Virus record (IMG/VR): IMGVR_UViG_3300023216_001153
Coordinates: 1-44,486 of that record
Reading direction: 5' to 3' (one strand)
DNA: 44,486 nt
Origin: a virus
In this document: in pieces, positions 24,302 through 32,470 of the stretch
How the letters are laid out: every line of letters begins with the position of its first letter
How positions within the stretch are numbered: position 1 is the stretch's first letter
Notes under the pieces: model-generated
What the model was told of the DNA's origin: nothing
Database searches by the model: none
What the model saw: the letters and a program-made list of their open reading frames with translations, nothing else
Translations under genes and position numbers: made by a program

Positions 24302-25833
24302 TGTTACAACGCTTCAAGGAGCTGTTCGGTGGGCTTGATGTAGCTTACGGAGAGTATTATCTCGACGGCGAAAGAGACAACAAGACCGGGAAAGAAAAAG
24401 GTAGGGCCACAACTAAACGTGGCCCTGTCACCGATGAATTGTTCCAACGCCATATCAATGGCGAAATTAATCTAGGTATTATTCCGATTCGATCGAACAA
24501 CACCTGTACCTGGGGGTGTATCGATGTTGATCGTTACGATCTCGATCACAAAACTTTAATTAAACTTATTCGAAAAAGAGGGTATCCTTTGGTCCCTTAT
24601 CGATCTAAATCCGGGGGGATGCATTTATTTCTACACATCCGACAACCGGTGACCGCGTCCGATATGATAGACAAACTTCATGAAATTGCAGCTGATATAG
24701 GACTCGCTGGCTGTGAGATCTTTCCCAAACAAAGAAAGATCATGGTTCATAAAAATGATTTAGGGAACTGGCTCAACATTCCTTACCAACGGGCAGCTCA
24801 AACTACACGACACGCTATCCATGACAATGGTATGGGAATCTCTATCGCCGAATTTTTTACTTGGGTAGAACGATATCGAATATCCAAATCAACTTTTGAA
24901 GCTTTGAAAATCACTAATGATGGTTTTACAGTCGAAAATGAATTTGATCAATATCCTCCTTGTCTTCAAGCCTTGATTCGTAACGGTTGTGAAAACGGTT
25001 TTAGAAACAATGCTCTAACTGCTTTTGCAACTTTAGCTAAGAAAAAGAATCCTGAAGGATGGCAAAAAGAATTATGGGAACGAAACGAAGGTTTCACTCA
25101 CCCTCTTCCTGACAGAGAAGTCCAGGCTTTAATAACTCAATACGAGAAAAAAGATTACTCCTACAAATGTAATGATGCTCCAATGAAGAATCATTGTAAT
25201 TCGGCAGTTTGTAAAACATTAAAATATGGAATTGAAAATATAGACTACATGCCTACAATGGATTCCTTTCAAGTTTTAAAAACAAAACCCCCTATTTATT
25301 TTTTAACCATTGATAAAAAAACAGTAGAGCTTACCGGAAAACAACTTAATCAACAACAACTTATATCGGAACAATTATTTGACCAGGCTGATATTGTTTG
25401 GCAAAAAGTAAAAGACAAAGATTATAGAGTGTTTTTAAATAAACTTAAAGGAATGCAACAGCCCATAGAGGGCTACGACGAAAGCAACGAAGCTGAAGAA
25501 GATTTTAAAGATACAATGATTCAATTTACTCAGGAAACTCAACAGGCAGATAATCCATCTCAAGTCGAAGCAGAAATGTGGTATCTTCATGAAAAGACTA
25601 TCTTCTTTAAGTATCGTACTTTTGAACGCTTTATTAAAAAGTCAGATAAAGCCGCTAAAAAATTTGAAATCATTAGTATGCTTAAGAAAAACGGATGCAC
25701 CAAACAGGACTACTCCGATAAACTTAAATTAAAATATGTATGGCTATGTAAGAAAACAGATGATCCAGTTATAGAAAGGTCTAATGTCAAATTTAAGCGA
25801 GTCAAAGCTCCTTTTGAAAAGCAAGACGATTAA
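24301..25833 (+). CDS. Archaeo-eukaryotic-type primase (AEP)
   Basis: The 510-residue product has the AEP signature in its first 200 residues. CTWGCIDVDRYD gives the acidic pair D75 and D77, and PYRSKSGGMHLFLHI gives the S-x-H-type motif with H108. CEIFPKQRKIM is followed by GNWLNIPYQ. This resembles the primase domain of TOTE conflict systems and many phage primases. The later part (DAPMKNHCNSAVCK) contains clustered Cys/His that may bind zinc, and the C-terminus is Lys-rich. It is not the T7-type TOPRIM primase-helicase. Priming for the PolA gene downstream is the likely job. It overlaps the following helicase gene by 50 bp. Confidence 0.8.
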   Translation: MLQRFKELFGGLDVAYGEYYLDGERDNKTGKEKGRATTKRGPVTDELFQRHINGEINLGIIPIRSNNTCTWGCIDVDRYDLDHKTLIKLIRKRGYPLVPYRSKSGGMHLFLHIRQPVTASDMIDKLHEIAADIGLAGCEIFPKQRKIMVHKNDLGNWLNIPYQRAAQTTRHAIHDNGMGISIAEFFTWVERYRISKSTFEALKITNDGFTVENEFDQYPPCLQALIRNGCENGFRNNALTAFATLAKKKNPEGWQKELWERNEGFTHPLPDREVQALITQYEKKDYSYKCNDAPMKNHCNSAVCKTLKYGIENIDYMPTMDSFQVLKTKPPIYFLTIDKKTVELTGKQLNQQQLISEQLFDQADIVWQKVKDKDYRVFLNKLKGMQQPIEGYDESNEAEEDFKDTMIQFTQETQQADNPSQVEAEMWYLHEKTIFFKYRTFERFIKKSDKAAKKFEIISMLKKNGCTKQDYSDKLKLKYVWLCKKTDDPVIERSNVKFKRVKAPFEKQDD

Positions 25834-27385
25834 GATCTTTGGTCCTCCAGGAACCGGGAAGACCGATACCCTTTTAAATAGACTCGATAAGTGGTTTAAC
25901 CGTGGAATCACTCCTAGGGAAATTGCTTACTTATCTTTCACCAACAAAGCAGTCAACGAAGGAAAGGTACGAGCCGAAAAACAGTTCCCGGATTGTAACG
26001 AGGATGATCTTAATAATTTTAGAACCATACACAGTTTTTGCAGACAATTCAGAAAACAGTTACCTGTCATTGATCCTCAAGTGGATATGGTAGAGTTTGC
26101 AGAAGGTTTAGGAATGGGTAAACCAGCCTATGAATCCTACGATGGAATCCAAGTCTTTAATGATTGGTCCTTAAGGATCTATGATAAAGCAAGAAATAAA
26201 TTAATTCCTCCTGAACAACAATTCGTGGAGGAAGTTTTTAAACGTGCTACTCTTCCTCGTTTTCAACTTATCTATCGGCAATATGAATTGTTTAAAGAAA
26301 ATCATCGCGTCGATTTCACCGATATGATTACTCATTTTATTGATAAGGAAGAAGCTCCTTATCTTAAAGTTTTAATGGTGGATGAAGCCCAGGACCTGAC
26401 TCCTTTGCAATGGAAAATGGTCGAGAAGCTCGCCCACAAAGCTGATCGTATCTACGTAGCGGGTGATGACGACCAGGCTATTTTTGAATGGAACGGTGCA
26501 AATGTAACTAACTATATTGATTTTCCGGGCAGAACGTATATCTTAACACAGTCTTTTCGTTTACCTCAGATTATTCACAACTTCAGTGGATATATCTCTA
26601 GCATGATTAAACCAAGAGTGCCTAAAAAATTTATAGCGTCTGATCAAAAAGGATACATTCAAACACATGCCCGCTTCAAAGAGATTGCTGCACAAATGCA
26701 TGAAAGAAAAGGAACCTGGTTCATTCTAGGACGCACTCAGGAAATTGTGAGAGAGCTCGAAGGATTCGCACGTATGTATGGAGTGTTCTTTCAAAATTCA
26801 AAAGGAAAACATTCATTTGACCTTAATAAATGGAACGCTATTCAATATTGGAAAAGACTCAGGGAAGGAGGAACTGTTACAAAAGAGGAAGCTGGAATTA
26901 TCTATACTTATATCAATGAAGTTGCTTACGGGTGGAGATCGATAGAAAGTAAACGCTGGAAAAATTTAGACGATAATAAAACCTATTCTCTTGATTTTTT
27001 ATGCACACTTGCAGGACTTTCAGCAAATCCTGATAAATGGCAACAAGTCTTTAATCGTAATTTTGCTGAAAAAGACAAACAATATTTCGAACAAATTATA
27101 GAAAAGAATATTGATCTATCCCTGGCTTCGAACATTATCATTGATACCATCCATTCCATCAAGGGAGGAGAAGCCCAACACGTTTGTGTTTATGAAAAAT
27201 CCAACTGGCCTGCTCATTTTGAAAATAAGGTGGGGCTTGCGCGAAGCTCTGAATCTAGAGTATGGTATGTTGCCGTGACACGGGCAAAAGAAAGTTTACA
27301 TATTCTACGGTCTTATCATGAGTATTTCTTCCCATTGGCACGGCTGTATAATCAGTTTATAAAGGAACATTATGGTTGTAGCTAG
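25784..27385 (+). CDS. UvrD/Rep-type superfamily 1 helicase
   Basis: A 533-residue protein with Walker A IFGPPGTGKTD (residues 20-27), AYLSFTNKAVNEGK (motif Ia), DFTDMITHF and VDEAQDLTPLQW (motif II, residues 199-210). It also has YVAGDDDQAIFEWNGAN (motif III), LTQSFRLPQ (motif IV), DTIHSIKGGEAQHV (motif V) and VWYVAVTRAKESLHIL (motif VI). All motifs are intact, so it should be an active 3'-5' DNA helicase. The 50-bp overlap with the primase gene suggests coupled synthesis. It is a plausible replicative or recombination helicase, since no DnaB-type helicase is seen in this window. Confidence 0.9.
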   Translation: MSNLSESKLLLKSKTIKIFGPPGTGKTDTLLNRLDKWFNRGITPREIAYLSFTNKAVNEGKVRAEKQFPDCNEDDLNNFRTIHSFCRQFRKQLPVIDPQVDMVEFAEGLGMGKPAYESYDGIQVFNDWSLRIYDKARNKLIPPEQQFVEEVFKRATLPRFQLIYRQYELFKENHRVDFTDMITHFIDKEEAPYLKVLMVDEAQDLTPLQWKMVEKLAHKADRIYVAGDDDQAIFEWNGANVTNYIDFPGRTYILTQSFRLPQIIHNFSGYISSMIKPRVPKKFIASDQKGYIQTHARFKEIAAQMHERKGTWFILGRTQEIVRELEGFARMYGVFFQNSKGKHSFDLNKWNAIQYWKRLREGGTVTKEEAGIIYTYINEVAYGWRSIESKRWKNLDDNKTYSLDFLCTLAGLSANPDKWQQVFNRNFAEKDKQYFEQIIEKNIDLSLASNIIIDTIHSIKGGEAQHVCVYEKSNWPAHFENKVGLARSSESRVWYVAVTRAKESLHILRSYHEYFFPLARLYNQFIKEHYGCS

Positions 27386-28244
27386 AGGAGATTGGGATTA
27401 TTCAGGGGATCCAAAACTACGGATTCTATCATTGGGAGCTGGGGTGCAATCTTCCACCATGGCACTCATGGCTGATGAGGGAGCCTTTGAATATAAACCA
27501 GATTACGCAATCTTTGCAGATACGGGATGGGAGCCCCGCAAAGTATATGAACATCTCGAGTGGCTTAAAACTCAGTTAAGTTTCCCTGTCATTGTCTGTA
27601 AAAATCATTTGAAGTCCGGCAATCTTAGACAGGACATGATTGACGAAGTTACTAAAGAGAAAGGATTTCTTCATATTCCTTTCTTTGCGCGTAATACCGT
27701 TACAGGTAAAATAGGAATTGGTCCGAGACAATGCACGCGGAATTATAAAATTACTCCTATCAATAGAAAGATTCGTCATCTTTTAAAACTCAAACATCGG
27801 CAACGATTCCCCAGAGAAATGTGGGTAGAAGTATGGGTAGGAATTTCAAAAGATGAAGCTACCAGGATGAAGCCTTCTAGAGAGAAATGGATCCAAAATA
27901 CATGGCCTTTAATTGATAAGGAAATGACCCGAGAGGATTGTTTGAAGTGGTATAATGGAAAAGATTATAGGACTCCGGCAAAAAGTTCTTGTATTGGTTG
28001 TCCTTATCATGATAATAATTTATGGAATGAAATCAAAATTAATACCCCTGAAGAATTTGAAGAAGCCTGCGAGCTTGACGACGTCATCAGAAATTCTGCC
28101 AGAGATCCCAACATTAAAAGATACCTTCATCGAAAAGGAATTCCTTTGCGTGATGTAGATTTCAATAAACTTTTAAAAGGTAAAAAGAAAGAAGATCAAT
28201 TAAATTTATTTGAAAACGAATGCGAAGGAATGTGTGGCGTCTAA
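27372..28244 (+). CDS. PP-loop ATPase, PAPS reductase-like
   Basis: The 290-residue product has the PP-loop LSLGAGVQSST (residues 19-29), DYAIFADTGWEP and GPRQCTRNYKI. It also has a two-Cys motif SSCIGCPYHDNNLW and a C-terminal pair of Cys (CEGMCGV). The family includes PAPS reductases and related N-type ATP pyrophosphatases that adenylate a substrate before thiolation or reduction. Phage members are common but their substrates are mostly unknown. DNA or nucleotide modification is one possibility. It lies between the helicase and polymerase genes, with overlaps on both sides, so it is expressed with replication. Confidence 0.8.
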   Translation: MVVARGDWDYSGDPKLRILSLGAGVQSSTMALMADEGAFEYKPDYAIFADTGWEPRKVYEHLEWLKTQLSFPVIVCKNHLKSGNLRQDMIDEVTKEKGFLHIPFFARNTVTGKIGIGPRQCTRNYKITPINRKIRHLLKLKHRQRFPREMWVEVWVGISKDEATRMKPSREKWIQNTWPLIDKEMTREDCLKWYNGKDYRTPAKSSCIGCPYHDNNLWNEIKINTPEEFEEACELDDVIRNSARDPNIKRYLHRKGIPLRDVDFNKLLKGKKKEDQLNLFENECEGMCGV

Positions 28245-28458
28245 AAAAGCATTAAATTATCAGAAAGGTGGAAATCACTACACCACCCTTGCGATTCAAC
28301 CAGTTGTTTATTGTTATAAAAATAAACTCAATACGATTGATTCTAATATTATTAAATATGCTACACGTACTAAGCCTGGAGAAACTACCAAAGATCGTTA
28401 TCTAAAAATTATTCATTATGCAAAACTTGGAATAGAATTAGATGGCTCATCATCTTAA
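28234..28458 (+). CDS. DUF3310-like small protein
   Basis: I prefer the GTG at 28234, with GAAGGA just upstream, over a TTG at 28210. The protein carries the diagnostic pattern KGGNHYTTLAIQPVVYCY, then NIIKYATRTKPGETTKDRYL and KIIHYAKLGIEL. That is the GG-x-HY ... IKY..R ... HY signature of DUF3310, common in phages and often annotated as a nucleotide-kinase-like protein without firm proof. About 74 residues. It is encoded between the PP-loop enzyme and the polymerase gene and overlaps both. Confidence 0.8.
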   Translation: MASKKALNYQKGGNHYTTLAIQPVVYCYKNKLNTIDSNIIKYATRTKPGETTKDRYLKIIHYAKLGIELDGSSS

Positions 28459-30322
28459 CTTTACTTTTCAAGAATCTGACTGGACCACTCCTACGGGGTA
28501 TCCAAATCTCAAGGACGCTGCAGTTGTAGCCATTGATCTAGAAACCAAAGATCCTGATATCAAAACCAAAGGACCTGGGTGGGCGAGTAAGAATGGTAAC
28601 ATCATCGGAGTTTCTGTCGCCACCGATAATTTCAAAGGCTATTACCCTATCTCTCATGAAACCGGTAGTAATATGGACGCTAAGATGGTTTTAAATTGGG
28701 TACAGGATATTTGTCGGGCTCCGGGTATTAAAGTCTTTCATAATGCATCGTATGACATTGGCTGGTTAAGAGCTCACGGCATTATTGTTTATGGAAAAAT
28801 AGCGGATACAATGATTGCTGCCGCTCTTATTGATGAGAATCGCAGAAACTACAGCTTAAACTCTCTATCCATGGATTATCTGTCGGAACTTAAATCAGAA
28901 GCCGACCTGAAAGAAGTAGCCAAAGAATGGGGAATTGATGCTAAAGCGGAGATGTATAAATTACCTCCTAAGTTTGTGGGTCCCTATGCAGAGCAGGACG
29001 CATCTTTAACGTTAAAACTGTGGCAACGTTTTAAAGTAGAAATTATAAAACAAAACCTGACTGATGTCTGGGAAATGGAAATGGAGCTTTTGCCCCTTCT
29101 TATCCAAATGAGGGCCAAAGGTATACGTGTAGATCTTGAAGGAGCCCGTAAACTTAAAATAGAATTCGTGAAAAAAGAAAAGCAAGCGCTGGTGAAAATT
29201 AAAAAGAGCGCGAGTACAGATATAGATATATGGGCAGCTCGATCAATCGCGAAAGCCTTTGATAAGCTCAAGATTCCTTATCCTCTCACCGAGAAGAGTA
29301 AGGAGCCCTCTTTTACTCAGAACTGGCTGACTAATTGTAAGGCACCCATAGCGACGTTGATTCGTGAAGCAAGGGAAGTGAGCAAGTTTCACTCTACTTT
29401 CATCGATTCAATATTTAAATTTGAACATGAAGGAAGGATCCATGCAGAAATAAATCAACTCAGGGGTGATTCTGGTGGGACCGTCAGCGGTCGCCTTAGT
29501 TACGCACATCCAAATTTACAGCAGGTTCCAGCCCGGAACAAAGACCTCGGACCCAGGATCCGTTCACTCTTTCTAGCTGACAATGATTGTCGATGGGGAT
29601 CTTTTGATTATTCTCAGCAAGAACCGCGACTTGTAGTTCATTATGCGTCTAGCATTGGTTTCGCTGGATCCGAAGATCTAATTAAAGCATATCAAAATGA
29701 AGATGCTGACTTTCATCAAACAGTTGCGGACATGGCAGGGATTCCTCGCTCTCAGGCAAAGACGATTAACTTAGGTATTTTCTATGGAATGGGAAAAAAT
29801 AAACTATCTAGAGAATTAGGAATTGATAAGCAACAAGCTGAACAAATTTTACAAGAGTATAACCAACGCGTTCCTTTTGTTAAACAATTGGCAAACAATG
29901 CTACAGAGGCAGCTGATAAAAATGGAGCAATCTGGACCCTCAAAGGAAGAAAATGTAGATTTGAAGAATGGGAACCTGCTTCTTTTGGTCTCTACAAAGC
30001 TACTACTTTTGATGATGCGGTCAACAAATACGGCCGGGGAAACATTAAAAGAGCATACACCTACAAAGCTCTTAACCGGTTAATTCAAGGCTCTGCCGCT
30101 GATCAGGTTAAACAAGCAATGATTGATTGTGCCAAAGCTGGATTTTATCCTATTCTACAGATCCATGATGAACTATGCTTTAATCTTAAATGGGAAGCTC
30201 TCGAGCCTCAATACAAACAAATTAAAAAGATTATGGAGACCTGTATACCCGAGTTGAAAGTTCCCTCAAAAGTCGATATATCTATTGGAAAGAACTGGGG
30301 AAATACCGATGAAATCACCTGA
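28442..30322 (+). CDS. polA: Family A DNA polymerase with 3'-5' exonuclease domain
   Basis: A 626-residue enzyme. The exonuclease domain has IDLETKD (D32, E34), HNASYDIGWL (D105) and YAEQDASL (D186). The polymerase domain has TVSGRLSYAHPNLQQVP, motif A FDYSQQEPRL (D389), motif B SQAKTINLGIFYGMG (K440, L444, Y448) and motif C IHDELCF (H575-E577). All catalytic acids are present, and there is no 5'-3' exonuclease domain, as in most phage PolA. L444 aligns with E. coli Phe762, so this is a Leu762-type viral polymerase. It overlaps the DUF3310-like gene by 17 bp. It is the likely replicative polymerase. Confidence 0.95.
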   Translation: MAHHLNFTFQESDWTTPTGYPNLKDAAVVAIDLETKDPDIKTKGPGWASKNGNIIGVSVATDNFKGYYPISHETGSNMDAKMVLNWVQDICRAPGIKVFHNASYDIGWLRAHGIIVYGKIADTMIAAALIDENRRNYSLNSLSMDYLSELKSEADLKEVAKEWGIDAKAEMYKLPPKFVGPYAEQDASLTLKLWQRFKVEIIKQNLTDVWEMEMELLPLLIQMRAKGIRVDLEGARKLKIEFVKKEKQALVKIKKSASTDIDIWAARSIAKAFDKLKIPYPLTEKSKEPSFTQNWLTNCKAPIATLIREAREVSKFHSTFIDSIFKFEHEGRIHAEINQLRGDSGGTVSGRLSYAHPNLQQVPARNKDLGPRIRSLFLADNDCRWGSFDYSQQEPRLVVHYASSIGFAGSEDLIKAYQNEDADFHQTVADMAGIPRSQAKTINLGIFYGMGKNKLSRELGIDKQQAEQILQEYNQRVPFVKQLANNATEAADKNGAIWTLKGRKCRFEEWEPASFGLYKATTFDDAVNKYGRGNIKRAYTYKALNRLIQGSAADQVKQAMIDCAKAGFYPILQIHDELCFNLKWEALEPQYKQIKKIMETCIPELKVPSKVDISIGKNWGNTDEIT

Positions 30323-30506
30323 GACCAAGGATATAAACATCAATGCAGGCGTATGTCCAACGTGCAATGAACGCACACATTTCATGCCTACCTATAGAAA
30401 ACATATTTTTCGTTGTGAAATTTGCTTGAACAAAGTTAAACAGCAAATGAATGGTAAGGTAATATATAAGGAAATTCCTATCCCTCAAATTTTACTTGAT
30501 TTTTAG
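30309..30506 (+). CDS. Small two-CxxC zinc-binding protein
   Basis: The ATG at 30309, 10 bp after GGGGAAA, overlaps the polymerase stop by 14 bp and is preferred over an in-frame Met at 30285. The 65-residue product has CPTCNERTHFM and FRCEICLNKV, two CxxC pairs separated by 16 residues, so it probably binds one zinc. Such zinc ribbons are often DNA- or polymerase-binding, but no partner is known. Its stop overlaps the stop of the opposing minus-strand gene by 4 bp. Confidence 0.65.
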   Translation: MKSPETKDININAGVCPTCNERTHFMPTYRKHIFRCEICLNKVKQQMNGKVIYKEIPIPQILLDF

Positions 30507-30709
30507 CAACCTGGATGCGGTTCCTGCTGCTCTGTTTCTAATTGAATCTTCGCATCCGTAACACATTGATCATTGATTTGTACTTTTAAATCTTTAACCT
30601 TTATATCCATCCACTGCATGCTGGGGGTTACCGTGTTCTGTTTCAACACTTGTTTTGCCCATGCGTGCTCTAAGTCCAGTTTCTCCTGAACTAACTTTTG
30701 TAGTGACAT
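30503..30709 (-). CDS. Small minus-strand protein, unknown function
   Basis: On the minus strand the ATG at 30709 is preceded by GAGGAGG with 9 bp spacing, a strong RBS, which decides the start. The 68-residue product (MSLQKLVQEKLDLEHAWAKQ...) has an N-terminal helix and an acidic C-terminus. No family is recognised. The upstream minus-strand frame (30594-30899) overlaps it by 116 bp in another frame, so at least one of the two ends is unusual. Confidence 0.5.
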   Translation of the reverse strand: MSLQKLVQEKLDLEHAWAKQVLKQNTVTPSMQWMDIKVKDLKVQINDQCVTDAKIQLETEQQEPHPGC

Positions 30710-30899
30710 CCGGCGATACCTCCTCATAGGTAATAAAGGTACGGTCGTCGTAATAAAACTTTTCGTCTAAGTCCGGGTGTGTTGTACCCTCATCAACCAT
30801 TTTTTTGAAGCTTAATAGCGCATCCTTATCGTTGTCTGCGTCGAGCCTAACAGTATGATATTCACCACTCGATCTAGCCTGGATACGATAGTGCTTCAT
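30594..30899 (-). CDS. Small minus-strand protein with candidate leaderless start
   Basis: The start at 30899 gives a 101-residue product, MKHYRIQARSSGEYHTVRLD... The first 60 residues look like a compact alpha/beta domain (DADNDKDALLSFKKMVDEG, EKFYYDDRTFITYEE). The remaining 40 residues are read through the next gene and look unstructured. There is no RBS before the ATG, but a TATACT box lies 5 bp upstream, suggesting a leaderless mRNA. A frameshift or a true long overlap would both explain the odd C-terminus. Function unknown. Confidence 0.5.
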   Translation of the reverse strand: MKHYRIQARSSGEYHTVRLDADNDKDALLSFKKMVDEGTTHPDLDEKFYYDDRTFITYEEVSPDVTTKVSSGETGLRARMGKTSVETEHGNPQHAVDGYKG

Positions 30900-30904
30900 A
30901 GGAC

Positions 30905-30935
30905 AGTATATGACGGAATGAGACAGTCTTGTCAA
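30905..30935 (-). promoter_or_regulatory. Candidate minus-strand promoter giving a leaderless transcript
   Basis: On the minus strand TTGACA (30935-30930) and TATACT (30910-30905) are separated by 19 bp. The -10 box ends only 5 bp before the ATG at 30899. Transcription would then begin at or on the start codon. Confidence 0.45.
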
Positions 30936-31003
30936 GCCCTACGTTTCGAGGGATACTTATCAAGATTACATCAGGTTTTACGCGGGTTTTTCGACCTTAT
31001 TAT

Positions 31004-31270
31004 TTAGATCGGTCGGCCTGATTGACCATTGGTTCCATTTGGCACTAATGGTGGAATTTTTAACACAGGGGTCACAGAACAAACAAATTTAATGTACGTT
31101 TGTGTACTATTTACAGTAACATCACCTAAATTTCGCATAATTAATAATGAATCTGCATAACCTGCACGCATACAATCCGACCAGGTATCATATCTGCCTA
31201 TACGTTGCATAGGTTCAAGGCACTTGCCCCCTATGGCAGAACACACAATCATTGTTAATATTATTTTCAT
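31004..31270 (-). CDS. Small secreted or periplasmic Cys-containing protein
   Basis: The ATG at 31270 is preferred because it gives a signal-like N-terminus, MKIILTMIVCSAIGGKC. A longer frame upstream would read across the divergent promoter. The 88-residue product has RYDTWSDCMRAGYADSLLIM and YIKFVCSV, with four Cys that could form disulfides, and a Pro/Gly-rich tail. No family is recognised. The YD..C...G...C pattern recalls the protein at 41298. A purine-rich GGGAGAAATAAAGGG lies upstream. Confidence 0.5.
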   Translation of the reverse strand: MKIILTMIVCSAIGGKCLEPMQRIGRYDTWSDCMRAGYADSLLIMRNLGDVTVNSTQTYIKFVCSVTPVLKIPPLVPNGTNGQSGRPI

Positions 31271-31311
31271 AAATATACATTGTATTCCCTTTATTTCTCC
31301 CTGTAAATAAT

Positions 31312-31345
31312 GCTTGACATTATAATGGGATTTATTGTAGTTTCG
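31312..31345 (+). promoter_or_regulatory. Candidate promoter for the accessory gene run
   Basis: ATGCTTGACATTATAATG at 31310-31327, with TTGACA at 31314-31319. The -10 box is not clear on this strand, but the element resembles the one at 22866 and shares AATGGGAT with the one at 39936. TATAAT is also readable on the minus strand here, towards the gene ending at 31004. Confidence 0.4.
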
Positions 31346-31361
31346 TGGGATTGGAGGATCT

Positions 31362-31706
31362 ATGTTAAATGAAGACTTTAAAAAAACGTTGGATAACATT
31401 AATGAATGTTATGCGGCAGGTGTTAAAGCAGGAAAGCAACAAGCTTTTAAAGAAGCCCAACAAATAGTAAGCAACATTTCTGAGCCGGTTAAACCGCCAG
31501 TCACTCCGGTGAACACAAAAAAATTCACCGTGAGTTATGATTCAACTTCGCAGACCATTACCCTAAAAGTAGGGGACGATGTACGGAATGTTCATAACAG
31601 CAATGTTCCACATCTTAAATTCGATACTGCTTTAGCTGCAGTGAAGGATCTGTTTGCTGAATGGAATGTAGTGCTGGGGAAAGGGAATGGTAACAAAAAT
31701 GACTGA
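31362..31706 (+). CDS. Unknown protein heading accessory gene run, 114 aa
   Basis: The start has a good RBS, GGAGG, 6 bp upstream. The 114-residue product has an N-terminal helix (FKKTLDNINECYAAGVKAGK), a proline-rich hinge (EPVKPPVTPVNT) and a beta-rich C-terminal half (KKFTVSYDSTSQTITLKVGD). I recognise no family. It is the first gene after the divergent promoter region and overlaps the next by 20 bp. Confidence 0.6.
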   Translation: MLNEDFKKTLDNINECYAAGVKAGKQQAFKEAQQIVSNISEPVKPPVTPVNTKKFTVSYDSTSQTITLKVGDDVRNVHNSNVPHLKFDTALAAVKDLFAEWNVVLGKGNGNKND

Positions 31707-31932
31707 GAAATATTTTATGGCAACCATGCATTACGATAAGCCCCACACTGATACATATTTGATAAAGAATGTAAAAGATGAAAAAGAGGCGACTTACATT
31801 GCTGAAAATCAAAATGCTGACCCAAAGTATAGTCAAGTATGGAAAGAAGATAGTGGAGATATTGAAAATGAAACGGTGACTGTTAAGGAAGTAGTGTGGG
31901 ATAGTGACAGGAAGGATTTTGTGAATAAATGA
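31687..31932 (+). CDS. Unknown acidic small protein, 81 aa
   Basis: This 81-residue protein contains KYFMATMHYDKPHTDTYLIK and KDEKEATYIAENQNADPKYS. The body looks like a small alpha/beta fold with an acidic surface. ATG 31687 follows GGGGAAAGGGA directly. ATG 31699 is an alternative. No family known to me. It is coupled to the next gene by a 4-bp overlap. Confidence 0.55.
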   Translation: MVTKMTEKYFMATMHYDKPHTDTYLIKNVKDEKEATYIAENQNADPKYSQVWKEDSGDIENETVTVKEVVWDSDRKDFVNK

Positions 31933-32195
31933 GTAGAAAAATACCAGCTACAAATGAAATAAAAATGTATTATCACTGTGGGATATGTTTAAAACAAAGA
32001 CCGAAAAACATTTCTCCTTCTGAATGGTGCCGAGTGGAGGTTGGTGCTACGAAACTTGGAATCCAGGTTTGGTGTAAAAGGCATCAAGCAAACATTGTAC
32101 ATGTTGACTTTCAAGGGAAAAAACATCCGGCTAATTTAATGTGTAAAAAAGAAGCTGTATTAAACCAAGAGTACCTACTTGAGAAGGTTCATTAA
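31929..32195 (+). CDS. Zinc-binding phage protein (HCGIC...WCKRHQ type)
   Basis: An 88-residue protein with YYHCGICLKQRPKNISPSEW, then VEVGATKLGIQVWCKRHQAN and VHVDFQGKKHPAN. Two Cys near the N-terminus and the C-K-R-H segment could form a zinc site. I recall this pattern as a conserved small phage protein without assigned function. Overlapping ATGA/TAATG junctions tie it to its neighbours. Confidence 0.65.
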   Translation: MSRKIPATNEIKMYYHCGICLKQRPKNISPSEWCRVEVGATKLGIQVWCKRHQANIVHVDFQGKKHPANLMCKKEAVLNQEYLLEKVH

Positions 32196-32470
32196 TGAGT
32201 AGACAAACAAACGGAACATCCCACTGCAACTGGGTCGCTTTTTCTAAAGCGGTGCACGACACCCTGAAGGAAGTGCCCACGATTGCAGCGGATGGCCTGG
32301 AGGTAACCGAGACTGATTTTCGCTGGGAGTACGCAGTTAAGAAATTAGTGGGAATGGTTTTTGAACCTGAGGGAGGAAAGCGGGGCTATCATTTCTTTGA
32401 CAAAGATGCAGCTCACGATCTTATTCAATCAGAGGTGGCTCGCAGGAAGCGTAATGAAAAAATTGACTAA
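32195..32470 (+). CDS. Unknown small protein, 91 aa
   Basis: A 91-residue protein starting MSRQTNGTSHCNWVAFSKAV. It includes TDFRWEYAVKKLVGMVFEPE and a C-terminal basic helix (IQSEVARRKRNEKID). No family is recognised. It overlaps the preceding gene by one base and the next by 17 bp, so it is part of the same translational chain. Confidence 0.55.
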   Translation: MSRQTNGTSHCNWVAFSKAVHDTLKEVPTIAADGLEVTETDFRWEYAVKKLVGMVFEPEGGKRGYHFFDKDAAHDLIQSEVARRKRNEKID

